Shown here: positions 1-6,724 of the stretch, piece by piece
How the letters are laid out: every line of letters starts with the position of its first letter
Numbering within the stretch: position 1 is the first letter of the stretch
NCBI GenBank assembly: GCA_913775005.1
Contig: CAJYKY010000497.1
Coordinates: forward strand, 1-19,801
Source: an uncultured Achromobacter sp.
Lineage (GTDB): Bacteria; Pseudomonadota; Gammaproteobacteria; Burkholderiales; Burkholderiaceae_B
DNA length: 19,801 nt
Reading direction: 5' to 3'
Notes under the pieces: generated by a model
Database searches by the model: none
The model's input: the letters and a program-made list of their open reading frames with translations, nothing else
What the model was told of the DNA's origin: nothing
Program-made: the position numbers and the translations under genes

Positions 1-866
1 GTGTTGATATAGACCGTAGACAGGCAACGCCCGCCGCGCGCGTGCGCGGCGTCGTGCGCGGCTTCAATGCCCAAACGCTTGTTGGCGTTGGCGCACACGC
101 CGCACCAGCTGCCCAGCAGGATCTTGCCGCCCGTGGCCTGCCATTCATGTTGATGCGCGCACCGGAAGCGGTAGCGCATGCCCAGCCCGCCGTAGGTATC
201 CGACAGGCACAAGCCGCCCCGTTCTGCCGCCTTGCGCTGCAAGCGTTCCAGGCCATCGGGGTGGCGATACCCCTCGACCTTGCGCAAGCGCGCGCATTCC
301 GGGCACCACGTGCGCCGCAGGACGTCAGCGCCGGGCGCGTTCCATTCATGGCCTGCGCCGCAGCGGAACCGGAAGATCTTCTGGCCGCGCCGGCTTTCGG
401 TATCCAGACAGACACCGCCGCGCGCCTGGGCGGTTTGGTGCATGCGCGTCATCAGGTCTTCCCGGCGGCGCAAGTAGCCGGCGTCGCGCCCGCAGGTGGG
501 GCAACCGGTACGGTCCAGCGCCTTGTTGCCTTTGCGCGTCCACGTGTGCCCGGCCGCGCATTGGAAGCGATGCGGTTCGTCCCAGCCGAGCCAACGCGGT
601 TCCAGGCATTGCACGCCGCAAGCCTGCGACCGCTCAAGCAGGCGCGCAAAGTTCTGTTCCGCTACGCATTTGGGGCATTTGGTTTCGCGGGCGCGGCCAA
701 AGGTTTGCAGCGTGCGCTCAAACAGATGACGCGCGCCGCATTGGAAGCGATAGGTGGCTGACAAGCCGCGCCATTCGTTGTCCAGACATTCGAAACCGGC
801 GGAGTCGGCCGTGGCGCGCAGGTGCGGATGCCGGTCAAGGACGGGGTGATGACGAGACTTGTGCAT
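1..866 (-). CDS. Tandem zinc-ribbon/treble-clef repeat protein (3' end beyond window)
   Basis: The frame is open from ATG at 866 to the left edge, giving 288 residues with the C-terminus missing. It holds four full repeats of about 60-67 residues and the start of a fifth. Each repeat has the pattern Cys-Leu, then Phe-x-Cys-x3-His, then Cys-x2-Cys. The putative zinc ligands are C43/H47/C64/C67, C103/H107/C122/C125, C169/H173/C188/C191 and C236/H240/C255/C258. Most repeats show a G-H-x-W or H-E-W core and a W-C-P-x-C end. This resembles the probable zinc-ribbon (DUF4379-like) and treble-clef repeats found in DNA-associated proteins. No enzymatic domain is visible in this part. The start is supported by TAAGGG, 8 bases upstream. 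The function is unknown; nucleic-acid binding is an inference from the fold. The reading frame is certain, the family assignment moderate. Confidence 0.8.
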   Translation of the reverse strand, partial: MHKSRHHPVLDRHPHLRATADSAGFECLDNEWRGLSATYRFQCGARHLFERTLQTFGRARETKCPKCVAEQNFARLLERSQACGVQCLEPRWLGWDEPHRFQCAAGHTWTRKGNKALDRTGCPTCGRDAGYLRRREDLMTRMHQTAQARGGVCLDTESRRGQKIFRFRCGAGHEWNAPGADVLRRTWCPECARLRKVEGYRHPDGLERLQRKAAERGGLCLSDTYGGLGMRYRFRCAHQHEWQATGGKILLGSWCGVCANANKRLGIEAAHDAAHARGGRCLSTVYIN

Positions 867-903
867 GATAAGAACCCTTAGCCAAAGACTGCCGATAACG
901 GGC

Positions 904-924
904 GCGAGCCTCGCTGAGGCGCTC
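904..924. repeat. Inverted-repeat cluster in the leader of the zinc-repeat gene
   Basis: GCGAG-C-CTCGC (904-914) is a perfect 5-bp inverted repeat. It overlaps a second possible pairing, CCTC (909-912) with GAGG (916-919). It lies about 40 bases upstream of the zinc-repeat protein start. It could be an RNA hairpin in the leader or a protein site; the sequence does not decide between them. Confidence 0.35.
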
Positions 925-1037
925 CGGCGATCTTGCCTTTCGGGCGTGCACAAAGATATTGGATAAGTCTGATTTTCGGGTGCAGCTATCAGTGCCGGAC
1001 ACGATGCCGGCGCTTGCAGATTCCCGAATGCAATGTG

Positions 1038-1051
1038 GGGCCGAGCGGCCC
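1038..1051 (-). terminator. Short GC hairpin just after the ynfA stop
   Basis: GGGCC-GAGC-GGCCC forms a 5-bp GC stem with a 4-base loop, immediately downstream of the YnfA-family stop on the minus strand. There is no T-run after it in that direction, so it is at best a weak intrinsic terminator or an mRNA 3'-end stabiliser. Confidence 0.35.
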
Positions 1052-1057
1052 TGGTGT

Positions 1058-1390
1058 CTACGCGCTGCGCGGACCGAACATGATGACAAGCATGCCGGCC
1101 AGGCAAAGGCCTACGCCCACCCAGTCGCTGATGCTGGGCCGCACGCCATCAACGGCCCACAGCCACAACAGCGCCATGCCGATGTACACGCCGCCATAAG
1201 CGGCATAGACGCGGCCCGATGCGGTAGGGTGCAAAGTCAGCAACCAGGCAAACAGCGCAAGGCTTGCGGCGGCGGGCGCCAGCAGCCAGATGGAATGGCC
1301 CTTGCGCAGCCACAGGTACGGCAGATAGCAGCCGATGATCTCGGCCAGCGCTGTCAGGACGAACAGCGCAACGGTTTGCAGGGCGCCCAT
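1058..1390 (-). CDS. ynfA: YnfA family (UPF0060) inner-membrane protein
   Basis: The product is 110 residues, the usual length of the YnfA/UPF0060 family (about 108). It has four hydrophobic segments, at roughly residues 5-24, 33-51, 60-80 and 88-106. Strongly family-typical stretches are visible: AEIIGCYLPYLWL near the N-terminus, the LFAWLLTLHP motif, and ASGRVYAAYGGVYIGMALLW in the middle. YnfA is a small inner-membrane protein related to the SMR drug-exporter fold; its physiological substrate is not settled. The start is fixed by TAAGGA 6 bases upstream, which overlaps the stop codon of the preceding MerR gene. The two genes are 9 bp apart and surely co-transcribed. This suggests the regulator may control its own membrane partner, but no substrate can be read from the sequence. 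Confidence 0.92.
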   Translation of the reverse strand: MGALQTVALFVLTALAEIIGCYLPYLWLRKGHSIWLLAPAAASLALFAWLLTLHPTASGRVYAAYGGVYIGMALLWLWAVDGVRPSISDWVGVGLCLAGMLVIMFGPRSA

Positions 1391-1399
1391 GTGCCGTCC

Positions 1400-1780
1400 T
1401 TATGGCTGCTGCGCCAGCAGCTTGCGGCACTCGCGTTCCTGCTGGGCGATCTCTTGCAGCGTGTCTTCGATGTCGCGGCGCTGCTGCTCCAGCGTCGCGC
1501 GATGCTGTTCCAGTACGCTCAGGTATTGGCGCAGCTGCACGTCGGTGTCGCCGGGGCCGTCGTACATGTCGATCAGCGTCAGGATTTCAGACAGTTGCAA
1601 TCCCAGCCGCTTGCCACGCAACGCAAGCTTCAGGCGTGTGCGGTCGCGCGGACCGAAGATGCGGTTGCGGCCCTCGCGCGCCGGGCTGACGATCCCCTGG
1701 TCTTCGTAGAAGCGGATCGTGCGGGGCGTGACGTCGAACTCGCGGGCGAGTTCAGAGATGGTCCAGGTTGACGAGGGCAT
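1400..1780 (-). CDS. MerR family transcriptional regulator
   Basis: The 126-residue protein has a MerR-type winged helix-turn-helix at about residues 7-75 (TISELAREFDVTPRTIRFYE, then the G-R-N-R-I-F wing and L-x-L-R-G-K-R-L-G). A Glu/Gln/Arg-rich coiled coil follows (about 80-122), which in this family forms the dimer. There is no cysteine pair in the C-terminal part like that of metal sensors, which points to an organic ligand or an acyl-CoA-type effector. The HTH resembles LiuR-like regulators of betaproteobacteria, but I would not name it so without a search. It is divergent from the metallo-beta-lactamase-fold gene, and two 16-bp inverted repeats lie between the starts. It is probably autoregulated and controls the divergent gene and ynfA. 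Confidence 0.9.
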   Translation of the reverse strand: MPSSTWTISELAREFDVTPRTIRFYEDQGIVSPAREGRNRIFGPRDRTRLKLALRGKRLGLQLSEILTLIDMYDGPGDTDVQLRQYLSVLEQHRATLEQQRRDIEDTLQEIAQQERECRKLLAQQP

Positions 1781-1787
1781 GCGACGT

Positions 1788-1817
1788 GTGGCAGTTTACG
1801 TAAACGTAAATTATGAT
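1788..1817 (+). promoter_or_regulatory. Candidate promoter of the MBL-fold gene with operator in its spacer
   Basis: GTGGCA (1788-1793) and TATGAT (1812-1817) are separated by 18 bp. The first inverted repeat occupies almost the whole spacer. A regulator site in a long spacer between -35 and -10 is the arrangement known for MerR-family activators. No transcription start is known; this is inferred from consensus matches only. Confidence 0.5.
1795..1810. promoter_or_regulatory. MerR-type operator 1
   Basis: TTTACGT-AA-ACGTAAA is a perfect 7-bp inverted repeat with a 2-bp centre. It lies between the divergent MerR and MBL-fold genes. It shares the ACGT-N2-ACGT core with the second site, 26 bp further on. 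Confidence 0.75.
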
Positions 1818-1820
1818 GAC

Positions 1821-1836
1821 TTGACGTGAACGTCAA
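1821..1836. promoter_or_regulatory. MerR-type operator 2
   Basis: TTGACGT-GA-ACGTCAA is a perfect 7-bp inverted repeat with a 2-bp centre and the same core as operator 1. Read on the minus strand, its TTGACG could also act as the -35 of the merR gene, with CATAAT (positions 1815-1810) about 15 bp on. Binding here would then couple regulation of both directions. Confidence 0.7.
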
Positions 1837-1853
1837 GCGTGGAGCAAGAGGCA

Positions 1854-2933
1854 ATGAACCCCAACGAACAGAAACTGCAATACCCGTGGGCCGATTTCCA
1901 GCCCGAAGCCGGCCGCGCCCATGTGGTGACTGATGGGGTCAAGTGGATACGAATGCCGCTTCCGTTCGCGCTGGATCATATCAACCTCTGGCTGCTGCGC
2001 GACAACATCGACGGCCGCGACGGCTGGACCATCGTCGATACCGGCATTTCGCGCGACGAGGTCAAGGCGCTATGGGAAGACGTGTTCAAGAACGAGCTGG
2101 AAGGCCTGCCCGTTCTGCGCGTGCTGGTCACGCATATGCACCCGGACCACATCGGTTTGGCGCACTGGCTGTGCGAACGCTGGGACGCGCAGCTGTGGAT
2201 GACAATGACAGACTTCGTGGTGGCGTCGTTGTGGTCGTCGCGCCGTAACCAGGCGGGGGGCGGCCCCGGCGGCCAATCAGCCGTTGAGCATTTCGCGCGC
2301 CATGGTTTGACCGACCCGGATGCCCAGGCGCAGATCCGCGAACGCGCCAACTACTACCCGAACCTGGTGCCGGCCGTGCCGTCGCGTTATACGCGCATCA
2401 TGCATGGCGATCAGGTCCGCATCGGCGGGCGCGACTGGCGCGTGATCGTGGGCTATGGCCATGCGCCGGAACATGCGTCGCTGCACTCGCCCGGGCTGAA
2501 TGTGCTGATCTCGGGCGACATGGTGTTGCCCCGCATTTCCACCAACGTCAGCGTGTTCGATTACGAACCCGACGCCAATCCGCTGCCCTTGTACTTGCGG
2601 TCGCTGGACGGCTATGACGGGCTGCCCGATGACACCGTGGTGTTGCCGTCGCATGGCCGGCCGTTCACGGGCCTGCACGAGCGGATCGCGCAACAGCATG
2701 CGCACCACCGCGACCGCCTGGCCGAAGTGCTGGAAGCTTGTGCGGCCGCGCCGCAATCCACGTCAGACATCGTGCCCGTGCTGTTCAAGCGCAAGCTGGA
2801 TCTGCACCAACTGACCTTCGCCATGGGCGAGGCGCTGGCGCATCTTCATGCTTTGTATTTCGAAGGCAAGCTCAAGCGTGCGACGGGCGCGGACGGTATC
2901 GTGCGTTTCAGCGCGACGCCGTCGCCAGCCTGA
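1854..2933 (+). CDS. MBL-fold metallo-hydrolase
   Basis: The 359-residue protein carries the complete metallo-beta-lactamase signature THMHPDH (H94, H96, D98, H99). The third metal histidine is at H207 (GHAPEH), the bridging Asp at D222 (ISGDMVLP), and a late histidine at H267 (LPSHGRPF). It should therefore bind two metal ions and act as a hydrolase. The C-terminal 90 residues are compatible with the winged-helix extension seen in lactonase- and thioesterase-like members. No signal peptide is visible, so it is probably cytoplasmic. I chose the ATG at 1854 (GGAG at 1841-1844) rather than the GTG at 1839, because the GTG falls directly behind the operator. It is divergent from the MerR gene, whose operators fill its promoter. 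The substrate is unknown; an acyl-CoA or lactone is a guess from relatives. The 3' end overlaps the convergent LysE gene by 26 bp. Confidence 0.9.
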   Translation: MNPNEQKLQYPWADFQPEAGRAHVVTDGVKWIRMPLPFALDHINLWLLRDNIDGRDGWTIVDTGISRDEVKALWEDVFKNELEGLPVLRVLVTHMHPDHIGLAHWLCERWDAQLWMTMTDFVVASLWSSRRNQAGGGPGGQSAVEHFARHGLTDPDAQAQIRERANYYPNLVPAVPSRYTRIMHGDQVRIGGRDWRVIVGYGHAPEHASLHSPGLNVLISGDMVLPRISTNVSVFDYEPDANPLPLYLRSLDGYDGLPDDTVVLPSHGRPFTGLHERIAQQHAHHRDRLAEVLEACAAAPQSTSDIVPVLFKRKLDLHQLTFAMGEALAHLHALYFEGKLKRATGADGIVRFSATPSPA

Positions 2934-3534
2934 CCGCCAGCCCCACGAATACCAGCGCGGCGATGCGGTTCAGCCAGCGTTTGGCGGTGACGGACCGTTG
3001 CAGCAGTTCGCCAAACGCGCCTGAAAAAAAGGCGATGGCGCCGAACACCAGCAGCGTCGACACCATGAACACCGCGCCCAGCTGCATGACCTGAATGCCG
3101 ACGGGTCCCAAGGCGGGCGTGGTGAATTGCGGCAGGAAGGCGAAGAAGAACAGCAGCACCTTGGGATTCGTCAGGTTCATGACGATGCCGCGCCGGTACA
3201 AGGCGCCCGGCTTTTGCGGCTCGGGCCGTTTGCCGGCGTCGGATTCCACCGGCGCGCGCAGGATCTGCCAGGCCAGATAAGCCAGGTAGGCAGCGCCCGC
3301 CAGCTTCAAGGCCGTGAAGGCCATGGGCGAGGCGGCGAACACGGCCGCCAGGCCCAGCGCGACCGCTGCGGTGTGGCCCAGCAACCCGGTGCACAAGCCC
3401 AGCACGACCAGCATGCCGGCCTTGCGTCCCCAGATGGCGGACTGCATCAACACGAACAGATTGTCCGGCCCGGGCGTCAGCGCCAGCAGCACGGCGATGC
3501 CGAAAAATGCGATCAGGGTGTCGAAGGGCAGCAT
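2908..3534 (-). CDS. LysE/RhtB family amino-acid exporter
   Basis: The 208-residue membrane protein has about six hydrophobic segments and the LysE/RhtB hallmarks. These are the N-terminal LALTPGPDNLFVL motif (near residues 17-29), G-R-K-A-G followed by a small-residue-rich helix, and GIVMNLTNPKVLLFFFAFLPQF in the middle. Family members export amino acids or their derivatives from the cytoplasm. The substrate cannot be told from sequence. I use the ATG at 3534 because the LysE fold begins there. An in-frame ATG pair at 3577-3582 would add 16 residues without a good ribosome binding site, and the far longer open frame upstream is antisense to the nitroreductase. The gene is divergent from that nitroreductase, with 117 bp between starts. 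Confidence 0.9.
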   Translation of the reverse strand: MLPFDTLIAFFGIAVLLALTPGPDNLFVLMQSAIWGRKAGMLVVLGLCTGLLGHTAAVALGLAAVFAASPMAFTALKLAGAAYLAYLAWQILRAPVESDAGKRPEPQKPGALYRRGIVMNLTNPKVLLFFFAFLPQFTTPALGPVGIQVMQLGAVFMVSTLLVFGAIAFFSGAFGELLQRSVTAKRWLNRIAALVFVGLAVRLATASR

Positions 3535-3651
3535 GGGATTCGCCTGGAATGGGGCCGCTCGGGTGGCGGAGAATGGCATCATAAGGGCAAACCTGCGCAA
3601 CCCCGCGCCGCCACGCCGGTGCGGAACACCAACCGGAGAGACAGCCACGCC

Positions 3652-4443
3652 ATGACGACCCCCGCCGTGCCAGATACTCAGACTCGCGCAGCCGCTGCCC
3701 AAGCCGCAGCCTCTCGCGCCGTCCCTGCGGCAGCCTCTTCCGGCGCCGCTGCCGAAGCCGACACCAACGTCCCCGACGCCGCCTTGCAAGCGTGGCTGCT
3801 TGCCCGCCATAGCTGCCGGGCATTCCTGCCGCAGCCGGTGCCGCGCCCCGTTATCGAACGCATACTGACGCTGGCTCAGCGCACTGCGTCCTGGTGCAAC
3901 TGCCAGCCCTGGCAAGTGGCCATCACCGAAGGCGCGGGCACGGATCGCCTGCGTGCGGCATTGCTGGCGCGGGCTGAGGGGCCGGCGGGCTTTGCTCCTG
4001 ACTTCCCCTTCCCGCGTGAATACCGCAACGAATATCTGGCGCGCCGCCGCGAGTCGGGCTTTCAGTTGTACGGCGCCGTGGGCGTTGCACGCGGCGACCG
4101 CGATGCGTATCGCCGGCAAGAGCTGCGCAACTTCGCGCTGTTCGATGCGCCGCATGTGGCCATCATCACCACCGACGAGGCGCTGGGCGAATACGGGGCG
4201 ATGGACTGCGGCGGCTACGTCGCCAATTTCCTGCTGGCCGCAGAGGCCAACGGCGTGGCGACGGTGGCGCAGGCATCGCTGGCGATGTACCCCGAGGTGC
4301 TGCGCGACGTGCTGGGCATCGCACCTGAACGCCGCGTTGTGTGTGCCATTTCGTTCGGCTATGCCGACACGGCGCACCCGGCCAACAGCTATCGCACGAC
4401 GCGCGCCGAGCTGCCCGACGTCGTGCAATGGGTCAGCGGCTAA
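3652..4443 (+). CDS. Nitroreductase family FMN-dependent oxidoreductase
   Basis: The product has 263 residues. From about residue 43 it has the nitroreductase fold: the FMN-phosphate motif ARHSCRAFLPQPVP, then TASWCNCQPWQV, the central GAMDCGGYVANFLLAAEANGVA stretch, and the closing P-E-R-R-V-V-C-A-I-S-F-G-Y strand. Such enzymes reduce nitro groups, quinones or related electrophiles with NAD(P)H and FMN; the physiological substrate here is unknown. The first 42 residues are Ala-rich, low in complexity and unlike the fold, so the native start might lie further in, although no other ATG is available before the domain. GGAGAG sits about 14 bases before the chosen ATG. It is divergent from the exporter gene, so a shared stimulus is possible but not shown. 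Confidence 0.88.
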   Translation: MTTPAVPDTQTRAAAAQAAASRAVPAAASSGAAAEADTNVPDAALQAWLLARHSCRAFLPQPVPRPVIERILTLAQRTASWCNCQPWQVAITEGAGTDRLRAALLARAEGPAGFAPDFPFPREYRNEYLARRRESGFQLYGAVGVARGDRDAYRRQELRNFALFDAPHVAIITTDEALGEYGAMDCGGYVANFLLAAEANGVATVAQASLAMYPEVLRDVLGIAPERRVVCAISFGYADTAHPANSYRTTRAELPDVVQWVSG

Positions 4444-4514
4444 GGACAGGCCGCCGCGCGCCTGATATGGTTCACCCTATCCGTCTTCGACCGGCGTGGT
4501 GCCTGCATTGATGT

Positions 4515-4528
4515 GCCGGCCCTCCGGC
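4515..4528. repeat. Small hairpin between nitroreductase and metC
   Basis: GCCGG-CCCT-CCGGC forms a 5-bp stem with a 4-base loop, in the 132-bp gap between the two co-directional genes. TCTGTT follows. It may weakly terminate the nitroreductase transcript or sit in the metC leader. Confidence 0.3.
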
Positions 4529-4575
4529 TCTGTTGATACTTTCCTGTCGATCATTCCTACGCGTTACCTCTGAAG

Positions 4576-5769
4576 ATGACCTCCAAACACATCGATACGG
4601 TTTTGCAGCACGCGGGCACCGCCCCGTTCGACCCCGAAACCGGCACCGCGCCGGTGCCGCTGCCGCCCATGCGCGCCAGCACCGTGCGCTTTGAAAACCT
4701 GGCCGCGCTGGAGCAGGCGCAGCGCAGCAAAGCCGCCGGCGGCCGCGCCACGACCTACGGACGCATGGGCATGGACACCCACGCGGCATTGGAAGACGTC
4801 TTCGCCAAGCTGGAAGGCGGCACGCATTGCTATCTGGCGTCTTCGGGCCTGTCGGCCATGACGATGGTGATGATGGCACTGTGCTCGGCGGGCGACCACG
4901 CACTGATTTCTGATTGCGTGTACGGCCCGATGCGTGAACTGGACGATGCCGTACTCAAGCGCATGAACATCGACATTACGTATTTCTCTGCCGACGAAGA
5001 CATGGACGCGCTGGTGCAGCCGAACACCAAGCTGCTGTACGTGGAATCGCCCGGTTCGCTGTTGTTCGAGATGCTGGACATGGGCGCGATGGCCGCCTTT
5101 GCCAAACGCCACGGCCTGGTGCTGGCCACGGACAACACCTGGGGGTCCGGCTACATCTATCGTCCGCTGACGCTGGGCGCGCAAGTGTCCGTGATTGCCG
5201 GCACGAAGTACGTGGGCGGTCACTCTGACCTGATGCTGGGCGCCGTGGTGACGAACGACGAAGCCATCGCGCGCAAGCTGAACCGCACGCAGTACGCCAT
5301 GGGTTATTCCATCAGCGCGGACGACGCGTGGCTGGCGCTGCGCGGCGTCCGCACGTTGCCGATCCGGATGGCGCAGCATGCGCGTCATGCCATGCAGGTG
5401 TGCGAATTCTTCAAGCAGCGCCCCGAAACCTTGCGGCTGTTCCATCCCGCGTGGCCGCAGGATCCGGGCCATGCGCTGTGGCAGCGCGATTGCACGGGTT
5501 CCAACGGCATGCTGTCCGTGGAACTGAAGCTATCCCCCGCGGCGGCGCGCACCTTTGTCGATGCGCTGACCCTGTTTGGCATCGGCTTTTCGTGGGGCGG
5601 CTATGAAAGCCTGGTGCAGCTTGTGTCGCCCAAGGATCTGTCCAAGCATCGCTATTGGGGCGAAGGCGACAACGCGCTGGTCCGCCTGCACATCGGTCTG
5701 GAATCGCCGGACGACATCATCGCGGATCTGACCCAAGCGCTGGAGAAGGCGGCGGCGGTCAGCGAGTAA
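4576..5769 (+). CDS. metC: Cystathionine beta-lyase
   Basis: The 397-residue protein belongs to the Cys/Met-metabolism PLP enzymes. Family features are the phosphate-binding Y61-x-R63, the cofactor-contacting ASSGLSA (88-94), and D186 in ATDNTWGSG, which pairs with the pyridine nitrogen. The Schiff-base lysine is K211 in AGTKYVGGHSDLMLGAV. That lysine context, with V-G-G-H-S-D-L-M, matches cystathionine beta-lyases (MetC) better than cystathionine gamma-synthases. The enzyme cleaves cystathionine to homocysteine, pyruvate and ammonia in methionine synthesis, in the cytoplasm. Related lyases with cysteine or Met-derived substrates cannot be excluded. The ribosome binding site is poor (GAAG directly before ATG). 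The 3' end overlaps the convergent esterase gene by 11 bp. Confidence 0.9.
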   Translation: MTSKHIDTVLQHAGTAPFDPETGTAPVPLPPMRASTVRFENLAALEQAQRSKAAGGRATTYGRMGMDTHAALEDVFAKLEGGTHCYLASSGLSAMTMVMMALCSAGDHALISDCVYGPMRELDDAVLKRMNIDITYFSADEDMDALVQPNTKLLYVESPGSLLFEMLDMGAMAAFAKRHGLVLATDNTWGSGYIYRPLTLGAQVSVIAGTKYVGGHSDLMLGAVVTNDEAIARKLNRTQYAMGYSISADDAWLALRGVRTLPIRMAQHARHAMQVCEFFKQRPETLRLFHPAWPQDPGHALWQRDCTGSNGMLSVELKLSPAAARTFVDALTLFGIGFSWGGYESLVQLVSPKDLSKHRYWGEGDNALVRLHIGLESPDDIIADLTQALEKAAAVSE

Positions 5770-6724
5770 GGGCCGCGCTGCGGATCCACGCGCCGATGCG
5801 GGTGGCGATGTCGTCGCTGTTGTCATCCATCATCGGCATGTGCGAATTGCCGGTGATGCCCTGCTCTGCCAACCACCACATGTCCACACGCGCGCCCTGA
5901 CGCGCAAGCGCTTCTGCATAATCCTGGCCGCCCTGGCGCAGCCGCTGCCACAGCGGCGTGGCGTCCAGATAATCCCCATAGACAAACAGGAACGGCTTGC
6001 CCGTTACGGCAGCGGCGGAGACATCGGCGGTGAACCCGGACGGTTCAATGCCGATCACGCCGCGCACAAGATCGGGCCGGGCATGCAAAGCGCGATACGC
6101 GACTTCTCCGCCATGGCTGTGCGCCATGACCAGGCAAGGGCCCACGCGATCCAGCACCGCGCAAAAGCCTTGCAGGGCAGCATCGTTGTTGCCCAGCCAG
6201 CGCGGCACGGCATGACGAATGAAGTCATCGAACGCGCCGACGGGAAAGCGCTGCCCCGCAAACGCGCGCCGCGCCGCGAAATCCTCGGCGCGGCCAAAGC
6301 GGAACAGCGACCAGCTTTCTTCGGCACTGCGCATGATGGGCGCTTCGGGCCACACCTGTTCGAACGGTGTCCAGCCAGCGCGGCCGCGCTCGACGTTGTC
6401 GACAACGAACACGGCATGACCCTGGCGCAGAAAGTGCTGCATCCAGCCCGAACGGCCGTCGGGTGTCTGTTCCCACATCGCACCCGTCATGCCGCCGCCG
6501 TGCAGCATCACGATGGGCAGCGGATGCGTCAGCGGCGCCGGCACGAAGTACTGCACATACGCCTGCTCAACGTGGTATTGGCCGTTGGGGTCGTAGGCCA
6601 GCGTCGCGCTTTTGGTGAAGGCAATCTCGCGCTGCGGCAGGCCAGCAATGTGCACCGGCCTGCCGCCCGCGTAGAAGCTGCCAAAGTCGGCCAGTGCGAC
6701 GGGGCGGCTGTCAGGCGGCGTCAT
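5759..6724 (-). CDS. Alpha/beta hydrolase, esterase 713-like
   Basis: The 321-residue alpha/beta hydrolase has an oxyanion-hole motif HGGGMTG (75-81) and an atypical nucleophile elbow A-H-S-H-G-G (201-206), with Ser203 in place of the usual G-x-S-x-G context. Glu227 (GIEPSG) and His295 (TGNSHMPM) complete a likely Ser-Glu-His triad. The spacings Ser+24 and Ser+92 match those I recall for Alcaligenes esterase 713 (Ser206/Glu230/His298), a structurally unusual esterase. Unlike that secreted enzyme, no signal peptide is evident here, so it is probably cytoplasmic. The ATG overlaps the stop of the preceding binding-protein gene (ATGA), giving translational coupling. Together they suggest uptake or sensing of an ester and its hydrolysis. 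The substrate is unknown. Confidence 0.85.
   Translation of the reverse strand: MTPPDSRPVALADFGSFYAGGRPVHIAGLPQREIAFTKSATLAYDPNGQYHVEQAYVQYFVPAPLTHPLPIVMLHGGGMTGAMWEQTPDGRSGWMQHFLRQGHAVFVVDNVERGRAGWTPFEQVWPEAPIMRSAEESWSLFRFGRAEDFAARRAFAGQRFPVGAFDDFIRHAVPRWLGNNDAALQGFCAVLDRVGPCLVMAHSHGGEVAYRALHARPDLVRGVIGIEPSGFTADVSAAAVTGKPFLFVYGDYLDATPLWQRLRQGGQDYAEALARQGARVDMWWLAEQGITGNSHMPMMDDNSDDIATRIGAWIRSAALTR

Noticed and set aside
42..761. A 239-codon plus-strand reading frame
   Set aside because: Antisense to the zinc-repeat protein, whose periodic Cys/His pattern cannot arise by chance. The plus frame is Ala/Arg-rich without pattern.
1839..1841. GTG as start of the MBL-fold gene
   Set aside because: It follows directly on the second operator and has no ribosome binding site; the ATG at 1854 has GGAG at proper distance.
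2908..4428. A 506-codon minus-strand reading frame
   Set aside because: Only its last 208 residues are LysE-like. The rest is antisense to the nitroreductase and has low-complexity His/Arg/Gly-rich composition typical of a shadow frame in GC-rich DNA.
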